From NCBI GenBank assembly GCA_016946835.1, contig JACVTC010000048.1:1-64000 (forward strand): a stretch of 64,000 nt of DNA. Direction: 5' to 3'. Under the pieces are notes generated by a model. It searched no databases, was not told where the DNA came from, and saw only the letters and a program-made list of their open reading frames with translations. The stretch is from Neocallimastix lanati (nom. inval.). Taxonomy: Eukaryota; Neocallimastigomycota; Neocallimastigomycetes; Neocallimastigales; Neocallimastigaceae. Numbering within the stretch: the first letter of the stretch is position 1; every line of letters begins with the position of its first letter. This document shows, one piece after another, positions 10,901-21,415 of the stretch. Both the position numbers and the translations under genes were made by a program.

Positions 10901-12042
10901 TTAAAGAATTTATTGAAGAAAAATTTACAAAGATTGATGGTATAGATTATTTTATAGATGGAAATAATTATAGAAAACTTGTTACCGAAACAAATGAAAA
11001 ACTAAAATTAATTCTCGAAGCACATCATGTTGGCCATGAAGGTTATTATAAAACATATCAAAGACTTAGAAAAAGTTACTACTGGAATGATATGGTCAAC
11101 GATATAAAACGGATAATTTCAAAATGCGAAAAATGTCAGTTAAATCGCCCTCAGCCATATCCAGAACCAACCGAAAACATTCCAACAGAAGTTGAAGGCC
11201 CTTTTACTCATCTTGGACTTGATATTATTGGTCCCTTAATAAAAACTGGTAATAAAAACCAATATATCATTGTTGCAGTGGATTATTTCACAAAGTGGGT
11301 GGAGGCTGAACCTACTGAAAATATTACATCTAAGGACATCATTAAGTTTTTAATAAATGTTTTCGCTAGACATGGAGTTCCTCAAGTCATTACAACGGAT
11401 AATGGCGTTCAATTCACATCGGATATGACTAAAATATTCCTGGACTTATATGATGTTTACGTAAAATTTACCACTACCTATCACCCAGAAAGTAATGGAT
11501 TGGTTGAAAATAGGAATAAAGAAATTGGTAAATTATTGAGATTACTTGGTGAAGAAAATAAAGACTGGGATGAGGTATTACCTTCAGCCTTGTGGGCCCT
11601 TAGAACTACAAAGAATACTGTAACCAAACATTCTAGCTTCGAATTAGTTTATGGTCGTGAGGATCAACCGCCTTTCGACATTGCTGCTAGACCTACACAA
11701 GGAGTGAATAAATCTTCAGATGAAATTCTTTTAGAAAAATTTATCTCACATTATAGGTGGACCATGGAAGCAGCTGAAAATGTAAAGAACGCAAGTAAAT
11801 ATTGGGCCAATCGAAGGGAAGAAAAAAATAGCATGAAAAATTCCAAAAACATAAGAATCGGTGATTTAGTTCTTGTTCGAAATTTTAGTCGTTCTAAATT
11901 AGAACCTTATTTTGTCGGTCCTTTAAAAGTAATAAAAAAACAATTTAATACCGTAACACTTGCGGACCCAAATACTATGATTCAAATGAATCGTAATGTT
12001 CATTTGAAAAATATAGTAAAGTATAACTCAGCTATAGATTAG
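7915..12042 (+). CDS. pol polyprotein (PR-RT-RNaseH-IN), element A
   Basis: One long frame overlapping the end of gag. Order: a charged linker; a retropepsin-like domain (near 8950-9250); reverse transcriptase (about 9540-10100) with LPYIDEIFDSLDGAKIFTTM, FGLTGAPATF and the catalytic FIDDILIYS near 10020; RNase H (about 10440-10840) with RTDAS and TDHKPL; an integrase zinc finger HHVGHEG...CEKCQ (11020-11140); an integrase core with GLDIIGP, TTDNGVQFTS and ESNGLVENRNKE; and a GPY/F-type C-terminus EPYFVGPLKVI. No chromodomain is visible. It looks whole. Confidence 0.92.
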   Translation, partial: WKIFKPLKGRGSTPYKNKIASLQYKSIPSSTNDYNKEEKEDASYTNETHKESDNENDVEFIVSATKRKLTTNDETSENNEKRQRKSLKDNPTPITTPAIRKIKEKEIENRIIVKNKNQLHPSIMAQPNINIEKAKEKQIRNKERANFGNNKGKRKEREDNITIREKQSRDSSKQRNSISTTSDKMHQRLNKLIDNENDKIIKTKQINEMEVIEVPEKLNDEGHENITLQKLIDFQEPKEKATISRTLRNIKMCKDQEEYNVLQDLNETKCNISFGQLLNVSPKVRSQVSQGLKLEKPEKKIIGALNNTIAAATLVNNIDHSYISKSKETSEEDIAMVDVTVDEIPGKALIDSCSNLNVITKKFYEKLPGNYEEVGISRGRIRLATKNDEYSEGIIVRIPVKINDYKMIVDFRIIDDDDPFYDLLINFQTQVEHNLFIHPIRYSLCQFNSQGLIDVIAPINNNFQEEEKLVCIVRKILEDEDTTNELKKLEGLSPQEYIHDEKFLASLCKDYKDVIVKLLEENLDIIATSSEELTPSDLAPHKINLKANAKPVKQRCYRVTKFKSDIIKEELIKLIKKKLVVPSYSEWSSPVVVVPKANGKWRLCVDYRKVNDLTEKDSYALPYIDEIFDSLDGAKIFTTMDLYSGYHQILMDEESVEITSFTTKFGHYQFKVMPFGLTGAPATFQREMNRILFPLIGKCVFNFIDDILIYSKTVEEHIQHIKQVLAIFKEHKLKINIEKCHFMQTEVEVLGHKISTKGLSPQNSKIEAIKAWKEPTNIHELRSFLGAVGYYRNFINEYAQTSAPLCKLLRKGVKYKWNNEQKQSFTKLKEKLINAPILKYPDFSKEFIIRTDASYEGIGGVLLQKDESEIEHPIHFISRSLTKAEKNYGITDLEGTALYYCITKLKPYIMGSPFRTIVFTDHKPLLGLFNNKEPNNARQTRWCLTASMLKVDIRYEQGKKNVVADALSRMKNDKEQKVLAIKTNKDDENDSLSKVIKEFIEEKFTKIDGIDYFIDGNNYRKLVTETNEKLKLILEAHHVGHEGYYKTYQRLRKSYYWNDMVNDIKRIISKCEKCQLNRPQPYPEPTENIPTEVEGPFTHLGLDIIGPLIKTGNKNQYIIVAVDYFTKWVEAEPTENITSKDIIKFLINVFARHGVPQVITTDNGVQFTSDMTKIFLDLYDVYVKFTTTYHPESNGLVENRNKEIGKLLRLLGEENKDWDEVLPSALWALRTTKNTVTKHSSFELVYGREDQPPFDIAARPTQGVNKSSDEILLEKFISHYRWTMEAAENVKNASKYWANRREEKNSMKNSKNIRIGDLVLVRNFSRSKLEPYFVGPLKVIKKQFNTVTLADPNTMIQMNRNVHLKNIVKYNSAID
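7924..7957 (+). promoter_or_regulatory. -1 recoding signal at the gag end, element A
   Basis: T TTA AAC (7924-7930) lies in the gag frame two codons before its end, followed by a 7-nt spacer and the hairpin AGGGAG-AGGAAGCA-CTCCCT (7938-7957). The pol frame is -1 relative to gag and overlaps its end, as expected for programmed frameshifting in this family. Confidence 0.8.
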
Positions 12043-12052
12043 CTTGAGTCTT

Positions 12053-12065
12053 AGTGGGGGCATCT
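12053..12065 (+). other. Polypurine tract, element A
   Basis: AGTGGGGGCATCT directly precedes the 3' LTR, at the usual site of plus-strand priming. Confidence 0.75.
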
Positions 12066-12903
12066 TGGTAAAGAACGAACATATAATGGATTATTAATTA
12101 GAATTTCAACTTACTTTAGAATCCATTATATTATTCTTTACTTAATATTACTTTACTATATTTTCTATACTAAAATATTTTTTAAATATATTTTTTTTAT
12201 ATTTTTATTAAAAGTTTCTAAAATATTATCAATAATTCTATATTTTTACTATTAATATCAATATCTATAATTTACCTTAAATTTTATTATTTTATTAAAG
12301 TGTTTATTATCAATATTAATATTTTATTTTTATTTTCAAATATATTATTATATTATTATTATATTGTATCAATATTAAACTTGTATTCTTTTTAGTATTT
12401 TATTTTATTTTTAAATTGATTATTTAATATTTTTTTATTCCCCACAAATAAAATCAAATCTTAATTGATTAATAATAAATATTAAATATATTATAGTTTT
12501 TAAATTTATTTTATATAAAATATAAGAATATTATATTAACATTCTTGATTAAAATAACTTTATTTTTCTGTAAAATCTTTTTAAATTTTGTTTGTTACTT
12601 TTCGTATATATTAAATAATTTAGTTTTAGTATATGAAAAATAATATAAAATTATATAAACAAAATTTATTAAAATAAAAATACTTATGAATTAGTTAATT
12701 TAAATTAATATAAAATTTTAAGTAATTAGTAATAGTAAATATTTTTTTTTAAATATGATAATAAAATGTAGAAAGGCTTTACATATTTATTTTTTTTCAA
12801 AAAGTATAAATAAGTGAAGTTTTTCAATAATTAAAATGTAGACAAAAAGAATATTGAAAATAAATAATTAAATAAAAATTCTAATAAAACCCGAACCATA
12901 ACA
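12066..12903 (+). repeat. 3' LTR of element A
   Basis: 838 bp, same as the 5' LTR by eye. Followed by CAAA, the same four bases that precede the 5' LTR. Confidence 0.93.
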
Positions 12904-12907
12904 CAAA

Positions 12908-13755
12908 TGTTACGGTACAATTAAATAAAGAAAAATTAAACTATTTAAAGAAAATATTAAAGTAAAAAATATCATTAACAATTATAAATAAATAATAAAA
13001 AATTGAATATTAAAATATTAGTTATAGAATATTATAAAGTTAAATAAAAATAATTAGATGTATTAAAAAATCATGTATTAATTATATTATTTAATATTGT
13101 AAAATTTTTATATAATATTTTAATAATTTAGAAAATTTAAGTTTATTATATTTTTATTATTATATTTTTATTATTAAATTTTTATTATTAAATTTTTATT
13201 ATTAATTTTTTTTTATTTTTATTTTTAATCCAATCAAATAAATATTTTATTAGTATAAAAAAGAACAAAGTAACACAATACTTTTGTTCTCTCCCTTTTT
13301 TTCTTACGACTTTATTATTATATTATTTTTTTAATATTTTCTAAAAGTTAAATAATAAATTAAATAGTTTAAAATAAATTAAAATTTATTAAATAGTTTT
13401 TTCTAAATTTAATGTTTTAAAAGTGTTTAATTAATAGTTTTTTGTGTTTAGTGTATAATATTAAGATAAGTATAGTATAAAATTAGTTTAGTAATAGATT
13501 AGTTGTATTAAACATTTTATAGAAATAGTAATAGATTTAGAGAAATTGTTTAGTTTAGATTAGAATAGTTTAGATTAAGATATTAGTTTAAGTTATTTTA
13601 ACTTAGTTTAGATTCTTTTAGATTAGGATAGTTTAGACTAAAATTAGAGTAGTTTATTAATTAATTTAGGTTTAGAATTAGAGAATAATATTTTAAATTT
13701 TTCCTTATTATTAGAATATATTATTTTATTAATAAAATCTTCAGATCTTGTACCA
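12908..13755 (+). repeat. Solo LTR F, stacked next to element A
   Basis: Begins TGTTACGGTACAA and ends TTGTACCA, so its ends are near-inverted copies (GGTACAA/TTGTACC). Flanked by CAAA (12904-12907) and CAAA (13756-13759). A diverged copy on the minus strand lies at about 45791-46340, which supports its identity as an LTR. No internal region remains. Confidence 0.65.
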
Positions 13756-13759
13756 CAAA

Positions 13760-14770
13760 TGGTAAAGAATGAATTAATAACCTTTATTTTATTATTAATA
13801 ATTCTTTACTAAATTGTACTTTCCTATATTCTTCATAACCTAAACCTCATTGTAAATTTAATTTATTTTGATATAAATTAATTTTAATTTGTAAATAATG
13901 TAAATAAATTTTAATTAATCACTTTATTGTTATATTATTAAATATATGTATATATTAAAATACAATTGTAAATATTAAAATTATACTTTTAAGATACTAA
14001 ATTATTAAAAATATTAATTAAATATTATTATAAAAATTATTATAAAATTATTAAAATTATTAATTAAATATTATTCTAAAAATTATTATAAATTATTAAT
14101 ATTATAAAATTATTAAAATTATTAAATATTATTATAAAAATTTATATATTATAACTATTAAATATTATTATAAAATTATTAAGATTATTAATTAAATTTA
14201 TTATTAAAAATTATTATTAAAAATTTTTACTTATTATAAAAATTATTATTTAAATATTATCAAATTTATTAATTAAATATTATAAAAATTTTATTTTATT
14301 TTGAAAATAATTACAAGTATTATTTAAAATAATTAAAGATTATTAAATTTATTATATTAATCTTTAAAAACAATTTATTTAACTTAAAAATATCAAAGAA
14401 AATAGTAAAAACTATTTTCTATATATTTATTTTATAATTATTTTTAATTAAATTATATTTGAATATTATATTATTATATTTATAAAAATTAAAACAAAAA
14501 TGAATTATTGATATAAAATTAATTCAATAATTCTATAAAATTACTTAAATTATAAACAATTAATTATACTTTAAATTTATAAAAAAATATAAATATTGTA
14601 ACAATTTCTTAAAAATTAAGTGTGTACTTTAAATAAAAAAACTTTTATATTAATAAAAAAAAATAAATAATTTTTAATCAAGAATTATTTTTTTTTAAAA
14701 TCAAAGCAGGGTAATACCCGTCCCCCCCTGCTTGATTTTAAATATCTAAGTGTCAACCCCGAGTCTACCA
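13760..14770 (+). repeat. Solo LTR G, relative of the element A LTR
   Basis: Begins TGGTAAAGAATG, like element A LTRs (TGGTAAAGAACG), with a similar ATTATTCTTTACTTAAT-like block soon after; ends CTACCA followed by CAAA (14771-14774). Clearly diverged, so older than A. Near its end is a strong hairpin, AAAATCAAAGCAGGG with CCCTGCTTGATTTT (14697-14740). A minus-strand relative lies near 39340-39880. Confidence 0.6.
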
Positions 14771-14825
14771 CAAAATATTTTATAATGACTGCCATTATTG
14801 CGAACTTTAGCTGTATTTATTTATT

Positions 14826-15561
14826 TGTTGAAATTATAACTGAATTGAAATCTCAATTTCAGTTATTTACATTTCAATAGTTAACAAATATTATTTATTT
14901 AATTATAAATAATATATATATTTAAATAATTAATAATTAATATAAATTCTTATTTAATATTTAAGGAATTATCTTAGGCCTAATAATTCTGAGAATATTA
15001 GTAAATAAGATTTATATTAATAATTTCAATTATCTACATATGACGTCACATGTATTTATTTATATTATGTTTATATATATGTTTACATCATATATATTAA
15101 CTACTATTTTTAATTATTCAAATTAATTATATAATTATAAATTAAATTTATTTAGTTATATTAAATATTTTAAACATATCGATATTGTTATTATCTTAAT
15201 ATTTTATTAATATTCATATTACTATATTATTAATATTTTATAATTAAATATTATTATTATGTAACTTACAAAGTATAAAAGAAAGATGTAAAAATCTATC
15301 TTTTATGTTCTTTGTAAGGTTATTGTACTTACAATAATTATATACTAATAATTCAATAAATAAATATTTTCATAAATCCTTCAAAGAAATTATTATTTAA
15401 AATATTCTTAGATATTAAGTGTTTAAATAACTTAACTATTTATCTTATATTATTTTTATATTATTATTAATTAATTATTGTTGGATTATTAATATATAAT
15501 TCAACATATTAACCTAGTAACGTTATTAATCATAAAACTATTTTATATCTTAATTTTAACA
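14826..15561 (+). repeat. 5' LTR of element C
   Basis: TGTTGAAATTATAACTG...CTTAATTTTAACA, 736 bp, nearly identical to 28175-28910. It carries a TATAAAA box (15274-15280) 40 nt before GTAAGG. Confidence 0.92.
15274..15280 (+). promoter_or_regulatory. TATA box of element C
   Basis: TATAAAA lies 40 nt upstream of the 13-mer GTAAGGTTATTGT, which I infer to be the start of the transcript. Confidence 0.6.
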
Positions 15562-15571
15562 ATAACCTTAC
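15559..15571 (+). other. Self-primer binding site, element C
   Basis: ACAATAACCTTAC spans the LTR/leader border and is the exact reverse complement of GTAAGGTTATTGT at 15314-15326 in the same LTR. No TGG-type tRNA site follows the LTR. This is the layout of Tf1-type elements, whose transcript 5' end folds back to prime reverse transcription. Confidence 0.75.
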
Positions 15572-15595
15572 CCTAGTTTTGGTTACTACTTTAAT

Positions 15596-16672
15596 ATGTC
15601 TTTTTACAATAATGTATGGGCTGACATTGCTCCAATGTCAGAAGTTAATAAATTAAGGTCTGACGCCCAAGTTACTGTATCCGAATTGGCTTCTTCTGTT
15701 AATGATAGTTTTTTATTAAAAGAAGATTTTAATGAATATAACAAGGACTTACAAAAAAAACTTTATACACTTTACAAAGATAATAAAAATATTATTAATC
15801 AATTATCTAATTTAACAAAAATTTTAGATGAAAAGTTAAATATAAATATTGCTACAAATGATATTCCTTCTACTAGTCAAACACAAGAGGATAATGTATC
15901 TACCACTACTAGACGTGATGATGACAATGATGTTATTATGAGGAATGCTTTTTCAAACCGTTTACAACAAGTTCCTGAACCTGGATTTTTCTCTGGAGAT
16001 ACTAAAGAAACTGATCTATTCTGTCAACTTTGTGAAGATACTTTTAAAACATATCCAAATTCAGAAGCTACAGAAGATATCAAAATTAACTTTATTAAAT
16101 CCCGTTTGAGGGATGGCGCTCGTAATTGGTATCTAGCTACGTACAAGGATACTAACCCAAAAACTCTTTCTGAATTGACTACTGAATTAAGAAAAGCATT
16201 TTCCAACGTTGCAAGCAAAAAATTAGCTAAGATTCAATTAATAAAATTGAAACATAATTATGGGAAAATAAATGATTATATTGAACAATTTAGAACTCTT
16301 TCGAATGGTCTTGGATTCAGTGAAGAAGCCTTAGTTTTAATTTTTTATAATGGGTTACATTCAAAATTCCAAGAAGTAATTGAAGAAATGGAAGAATTCC
16401 CTGTTGATCTTGGTACTATTTATACTAAATGTATTTTACTTGAAAATACATTAAAAACAAAAAATCAAATAAAAACAAATAATGGTAATTCAAAACTTTT
16501 TAGAAGCAGTAATAATAAACATTCAAAACACGTTAGTACCCATATTAATCATGATAAAAATTATAATTCTAATAACAATTATAATAACAAAAGTAATTAT
16601 AATAATAATTACAATAATAACAATTATAATAGTAATAAAACTAGTAGCAATAATAATAAAACAAAAAACTAA
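15596..16672 (+). CDS. gag, element C
   Basis: Starts at the ATG 35 nt after the LTR: MSFYNNVWADIAPMSE. A coiled N-terminus is followed by a capsid-like block (PGFFSGDTKETDLFCQLCED, then LRDGARNWYLATYKD, about residues 130-190) typical of gypsy gag, then an Asn-rich tail. No zinc knuckle is seen. 358 aa. Confidence 0.8.
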   Translation: MSFYNNVWADIAPMSEVNKLRSDAQVTVSELASSVNDSFLLKEDFNEYNKDLQKKLYTLYKDNKNIINQLSNLTKILDEKLNINIATNDIPSTSQTQEDNVSTTTRRDDDNDVIMRNAFSNRLQQVPEPGFFSGDTKETDLFCQLCEDTFKTYPNSEATEDIKINFIKSRLRDGARNWYLATYKDTNPKTLSELTTELRKAFSNVASKKLAKIQLIKLKHNYGKINDYIEQFRTLSNGLGFSEEALVLIFYNGLHSKFQEVIEEMEEFPVDLGTIYTKCILLENTLKTKNQIKTNNGNSKLFRSSNNKHSKHVSTHINHDKNYNSNNNYNNKSNYNNNYNNNNYNSNKTSSNNNKTKN

Positions 16673-16749
16673 ACAATGGACTTCAACAGAAGTCCAATAT
16701 AATAAAAAACACAAGAATTCTTCATTATAATTTTCCTACATTTAATAAT

Positions 16750-19700
16750 GTAGTAAATAAAAAATTACCTTCAACTTTCCTTTTATTTGATACATATATT
16801 CCAACAACATTTTCAAATAATATAAAAAATATTAAAAATGATAATAATAAATTAAAAACTGAATCGATGTTAGATTCAGGCTCCTTCTGTAATTTTATTA
16901 CAGAAGAATTAGTAAAAACATTAAAATTGAAAAAATATAATTTAAAATCAAAAATTTTAGTCAAAGGAATTTCTGGTGATACAACCCAGATAAAGAATTA
17001 TGTTTGGCTAAAATTTCAAATCAAAATTAATGAAAATAAAAGAGTTTATTTTAAAAATTTCAGAGAAAAATTTTTAATTTCGAATTGTATCCCAACAAAA
17101 CTACTTTTTGGAAACCAATTTATGAGGAAGTTTAATATTCATTATGACTATGATAAAAACTTCCTATATTCTTATTTAAATTCTCACTTTTATAACAAAA
17201 TTAATAAAAATACTAATAAAAATCCACAATATTATTCTCGGTTTAATTCAGTGATAAAAAGATTTTTAAAAAATTATTTTTTAAAACATAAATTCATAAA
17301 AAAATTTAATTATACAAAAAATTCAAAAAATTTCAAAAATTTTAATCAAAATAAATTAAATTTTAAACTTAATAAATATAAAAAATTTCTTCATAAAAAA
17401 TTTAATTTTTTAACCAATAAAATATTTTTTAAATTAAAAAACAATCACCAAAATAAAAAATATAAAATTAATAATAAATTTAACTATAATTATTTAATTT
17501 ATTCATTTTTAACAAATAAAGAAAATTATGAAGAAGATATTGAAGATATAAAAATCGAAAATATTCCGCTTCAATATCGAGATTTGGCTGTTGTATTTAG
17601 TAAGAAAGAAGCAGATAAACTACCGCCACATCGTTTAACTGACTGTAAAATAGTTTTAGAAAAGGATGCTTCTCTTCATTACGGACCTATCTACCCATTA
17701 TCTGAAGAAGAAAATAAAGTTTTAAAAGAATATATAGAAGAAAATTTAAAGAAGGGATTTATTAGACCTTCTGAATCTCCAGCTGGTTATCCTGTCTTAT
17801 TTCAAAAAAAGAAAGATGGTTCTTTAAGATTGTGTGTGGATTACAAAAAGTTAAACGCTGTTACCATTAGAAATTCATATCCTCTTCCACTTATTAATGA
17901 TATTATTGAAAAGGTTAAAGGTGCAAAATATTTCACAAAATTAGATCTAAGATCTGCCTATAACCTAATTCGTATAAAAGAGGGGGATGAATATAAAACA
18001 GCTTTTCGAACTAAATATGGTCATTACGAATATCTCGTAATGCCTTTTGGGTTGAAAAATGCCCCAGCCACTTTTCAATCATTTATTAATTCTGTACTCA
18101 GACCTTATTTGGAAAAAAGTGTTATTTTATATTTGGATGATATTTTAATTTATTCTGAGGATTTGGAAGAACATCACAAACAAGTAAGAAATGTATTACA
18201 AACTTTAATTAATAATAATTTATACGCAAAATTAGAAAAATGTGAATTCGATAAAGAAAAAGTTGAATTCCTAGGTTACATTTTATCTGGTGATGGTGTA
18301 TCTACTGACCCAAAGAAAATTAAATCTATAGAAGAGTGGCCAACTCCGAAAAATATTAAAGAAGTACAACGATTTTAGGCTTATGTAATTACTATAGGAG
18401 ATTTGTAAAAAATTTTGCAAAAATAGCTAAGCCTCTCCATAATTTAACAAGAAAAAATACAAAATTTATTTGGGATACAAATTGTGGAAATTCATTTAAA
18501 TTATTAAAAAGTAAATTAACTACTTCTCCAGTACTGCATTACCCAGATGTAACTAAACCATTCATAGTAGAATGTGATGCAAGTAACTATGCTATAGGTG
18601 CTGTTTTATCTCAGAAAGATGAAAATAATAAATTACATCCTGTTGCTTACTTTTCAAGAAGTTTACAAGGCTCCGAAATAAATTATACCATTACAGAAAA
18701 AGAGTTATTAGCTATTAGAGATTCTTTCTTAACTTGGCGACATCTTTTACTTGGTGCAAAACATAAAATTACTGTCTATACTGACCATAGAAATTTAATC
18801 TATACTTTAGGAGGAAAAGTTGGTAATCAAAGACAGCATAGATGGCACTTATTCTTTCAGGAATATGATTTCCAACTTATATATAGACAAGGAACAAAAA
18901 ATGGGAAACCAGATAGTCTTTCAAGAAGACCTGACTATATGAAGAATAACGAAGATATTAAACCAGAAAATATATTAGATATTAAAAATGTAAAAGAAGT
19001 TCCCTGTTTTATAGGAATTATGAGTAATTTACTAGAAAAAATTATTGATGCTATTAAAGAAGATGCTACTGCTGAAGATATTAAATTATACTTTAGTGAA
19101 AACAATGTTAAAAATAATTATGCTTATAAACCATTTAGGAAAATGGAAAGATTTAAAATAAAAGATAATATTATATTATATAACAATTTAATTTATATTC
19201 CTGAATCACTTAGATTAGAAATTTTAGAAAAATATCATGAAAAACCCACTTCTGGACATCTTGGTATAAGAAGAACTTTAGAACTAATTACAAGAAACTT
19301 TTGGTGGCCAAAAATACATGAAGATGTTACAAGTTATGTTAATTCTTGTGAATGTTGTGCAAGAAACAAGGTTAATAGACATAGGAAATATGGTCTTTTA
19401 CAACCTTTAGATACTCCCGATAGACCTTGGAAGTCTATCGAAATTGATTTCCTATGTGGTCTTCCTTATTCTAAAGGATACACCGTTATTATGGTAGTTG
19501 TTGATCGTTTCTCTAAGATGATACATTTAATTCCATTTAAACAAATATCTGATGCCAAACAAACTGCCAAAGCTTTCATTACAAATATATTTAAACTACA
19601 CGGATTGCCTTGTGATTTGTATACAGATAGAGGATCTCAATTTACAAGCGCTCTTTGGAAAGAAGTAATGGAATATTTAAACATTAAATCAAAAATCGCT

Positions 19701-20498
19701 ACAACTGACCATCATGAAACAGTTGGTCAAGTTGAAAGATGTAATTCTTTTATTGAACAATATTTAAGAGCTTACTCAAGATCATATTATCATGATGATT
19801 GGATTGAATGGATTCACCTTGCTGAATTTGTTTATAATAACTTCATTAATGAATCTACAAAAGAAACACCCTTCTTTATTAATTATGGGTTTCATCCATC
19901 TATGGATGAATTTTTCTTATTACCTGATATTGATACTAATAATAAAATTATTAAGGACTTAAGTATGAACTTTAATCATATTAAAGATGTTTTATTAAGG
20001 TCAAAAGAACTATATAAAATACACGCAGATAAAAAGAGAATGCCACCTCCAATATTTAAAGAAAATGATTTAGTTTGGATACAAGCTCCTCCATCACTAA
20101 ATATCGAAGATAGTTCAAAGTTAGCTCCTTGTAAATATGGACCATATAAAGTATTAGATGTTCTGAATAATCATAATTATAAAATAGATATTAAAAGGTC
20201 ACCTTTTCCAAAACATCATCCTATATTCCATGTTTCGGAGTTAGAACCTTTTATTCCAACGCCTCAAAAGTTTTTAAAAAGAAGAACTCATGATGAATCT
20301 GTTAATGATATAATTGAAATCTCAGGATTTAGAACTAATTATAAAAAGAATCAATATGAATACAGAATCAGGTATAAATATAGAACTGCTTACAATTGGG
20401 TTCCTTCAGACGAAGTTGAAAATAACCCCCGAAATCAAAATATTTATTTACAATATTTACAAAATGGAAGAAAACCTATTTCAATAGCTTATAACTAA
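16750..20498 (+). pseudogene. pol region of element C (PR-RT-RH-IN-chromodomain), broken
   Basis: Protease-like LDSGSFCNFIT near 16870; an Asn/Lys-rich linker; RT about 17580-18350 with YPLPLINDIIEKVKGAKYF and YLDDILIYS; RNase H about 18400-18940 with ECDAS and YTDHRN; integrase about 19100-20100 (HEKPTSGHLG, CECCARNK, EIDFLCGLPYSKG, YTDRGSQFTS). The tail HHPIFHVSELEPF is followed by a chromodomain-like end (YKYRTAYNWVPSDEVE). Broken, about two breaks. Chromodomains direct such elements to heterochromatin. Confidence 0.85.
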
Positions 20499-20519
20499 AA
20501 TGATAATAATAATAATAAT

Positions 20520-20559
<40 letters not shown>

Positions 20560-20605
20560 GAAATTTTATTTTTATTAATTTGTTTTTAAATTTTATTTTA
20601 TTATT
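20499..20605. other. Element C 3' untranslated sequence before the D insertion
   Basis: A poly(A) run and AT-rich sequence; ends with TTATT (20601-20605), the target duplicated by element D. Confidence 0.7.
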
Positions 20606-21378
20606 TATAAAGTTTTGATTTAAAAAATAGATTATAAGTCAAAAATTATAATAACACTAAATAACACAAAAATGTTTTATAAACAAATAAGTTTTATTAT
20701 ATTTAGATTTTAAAATAATCTTTATTAATTATTAGTGTTATTAACAATAAATCGTAAATAACAATTACATCGATTAAAATACATGAAATTTGGTTAACTA
20801 TTTATATTTTTATCTTATTACATTTATAATATATAATTCCTATTGAATTATATTATCTAACTATTTATTTAAAAACAATACTAACCTAAACTAATAATAA
20901 ATAATTAACTATTACTAAATAAAGAGAATTATAATTAATAACTAAAATAAATATAAACAATTTCAATCGAGCTCATTTATTATTTATTTATTATTTAAAT
21001 ATTATTAATAAATTCTTATTATATTTTCTATTTAAAATTAATATAAAAGTTGTCATAATTATTTAATATGATTTTAGCATAAAATGCCGCAAGTTTCAAC
21101 ATGACTAATTGCATGGTTTCATGTTGTTAATTTATCTCGCAAAAAACCTTAACTCTTATTATTTAAATTAAATTACATAAAAAGAAATGATTTTCAAATA
21201 CTAGTTTCACAAGAGAAATTTTTAATTTATTAGTATGATTGGGAAAAAATCGAAATTATGTTAAAAATATTTTCAATAATTTTATACACGTGATTTCAAA
21301 TAAATTTATTTTAATTTTACTTAAATTTATGATTAAATTTAATTAAAATTATTTAAAGATATTAATAATATCTTTACA
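20606..21378 (-). repeat. 3' LTR of element D
   Basis: 773 bp; on the minus strand TGTAAAGATATT...CAAAACTTTATA. A purine-rich tract in 21379-21400 (minus strand GGGCGAGAT) precedes it. Confidence 0.9.
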
Positions 21379-21415
21379 ATCTCGCCCTTTAAGTCGAGCT
21401 CCTGCGAGATTAACT

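Larger units (their letters stand above)
3869..12903 (+). mobile_element. Complete-looking Ty3/gypsy element A
   Basis: About 9.0 kb: two 838-bp LTRs with no difference that I could see, a tRNA-type primer site, a 2.3-kb structured leader, gag, pol (PR-RT-RH-IN) and a polypurine tract. Flanked by CAAA (3865-3868 and 12904-12907), or ACAAA if the LTR is taken one base shorter. It looks whole. The apparently identical LTRs imply a very recent insertion. It sits 16 bp upstream of the tRNA-Arg gene, transcribed away from it. Confidence 0.92.

Noticed and set aside
16482-16730. Second frames over the Asn-rich end of element C gag, on both strands
   Set aside because: They are shadows of AAT/AAC repeats; no conserved features.
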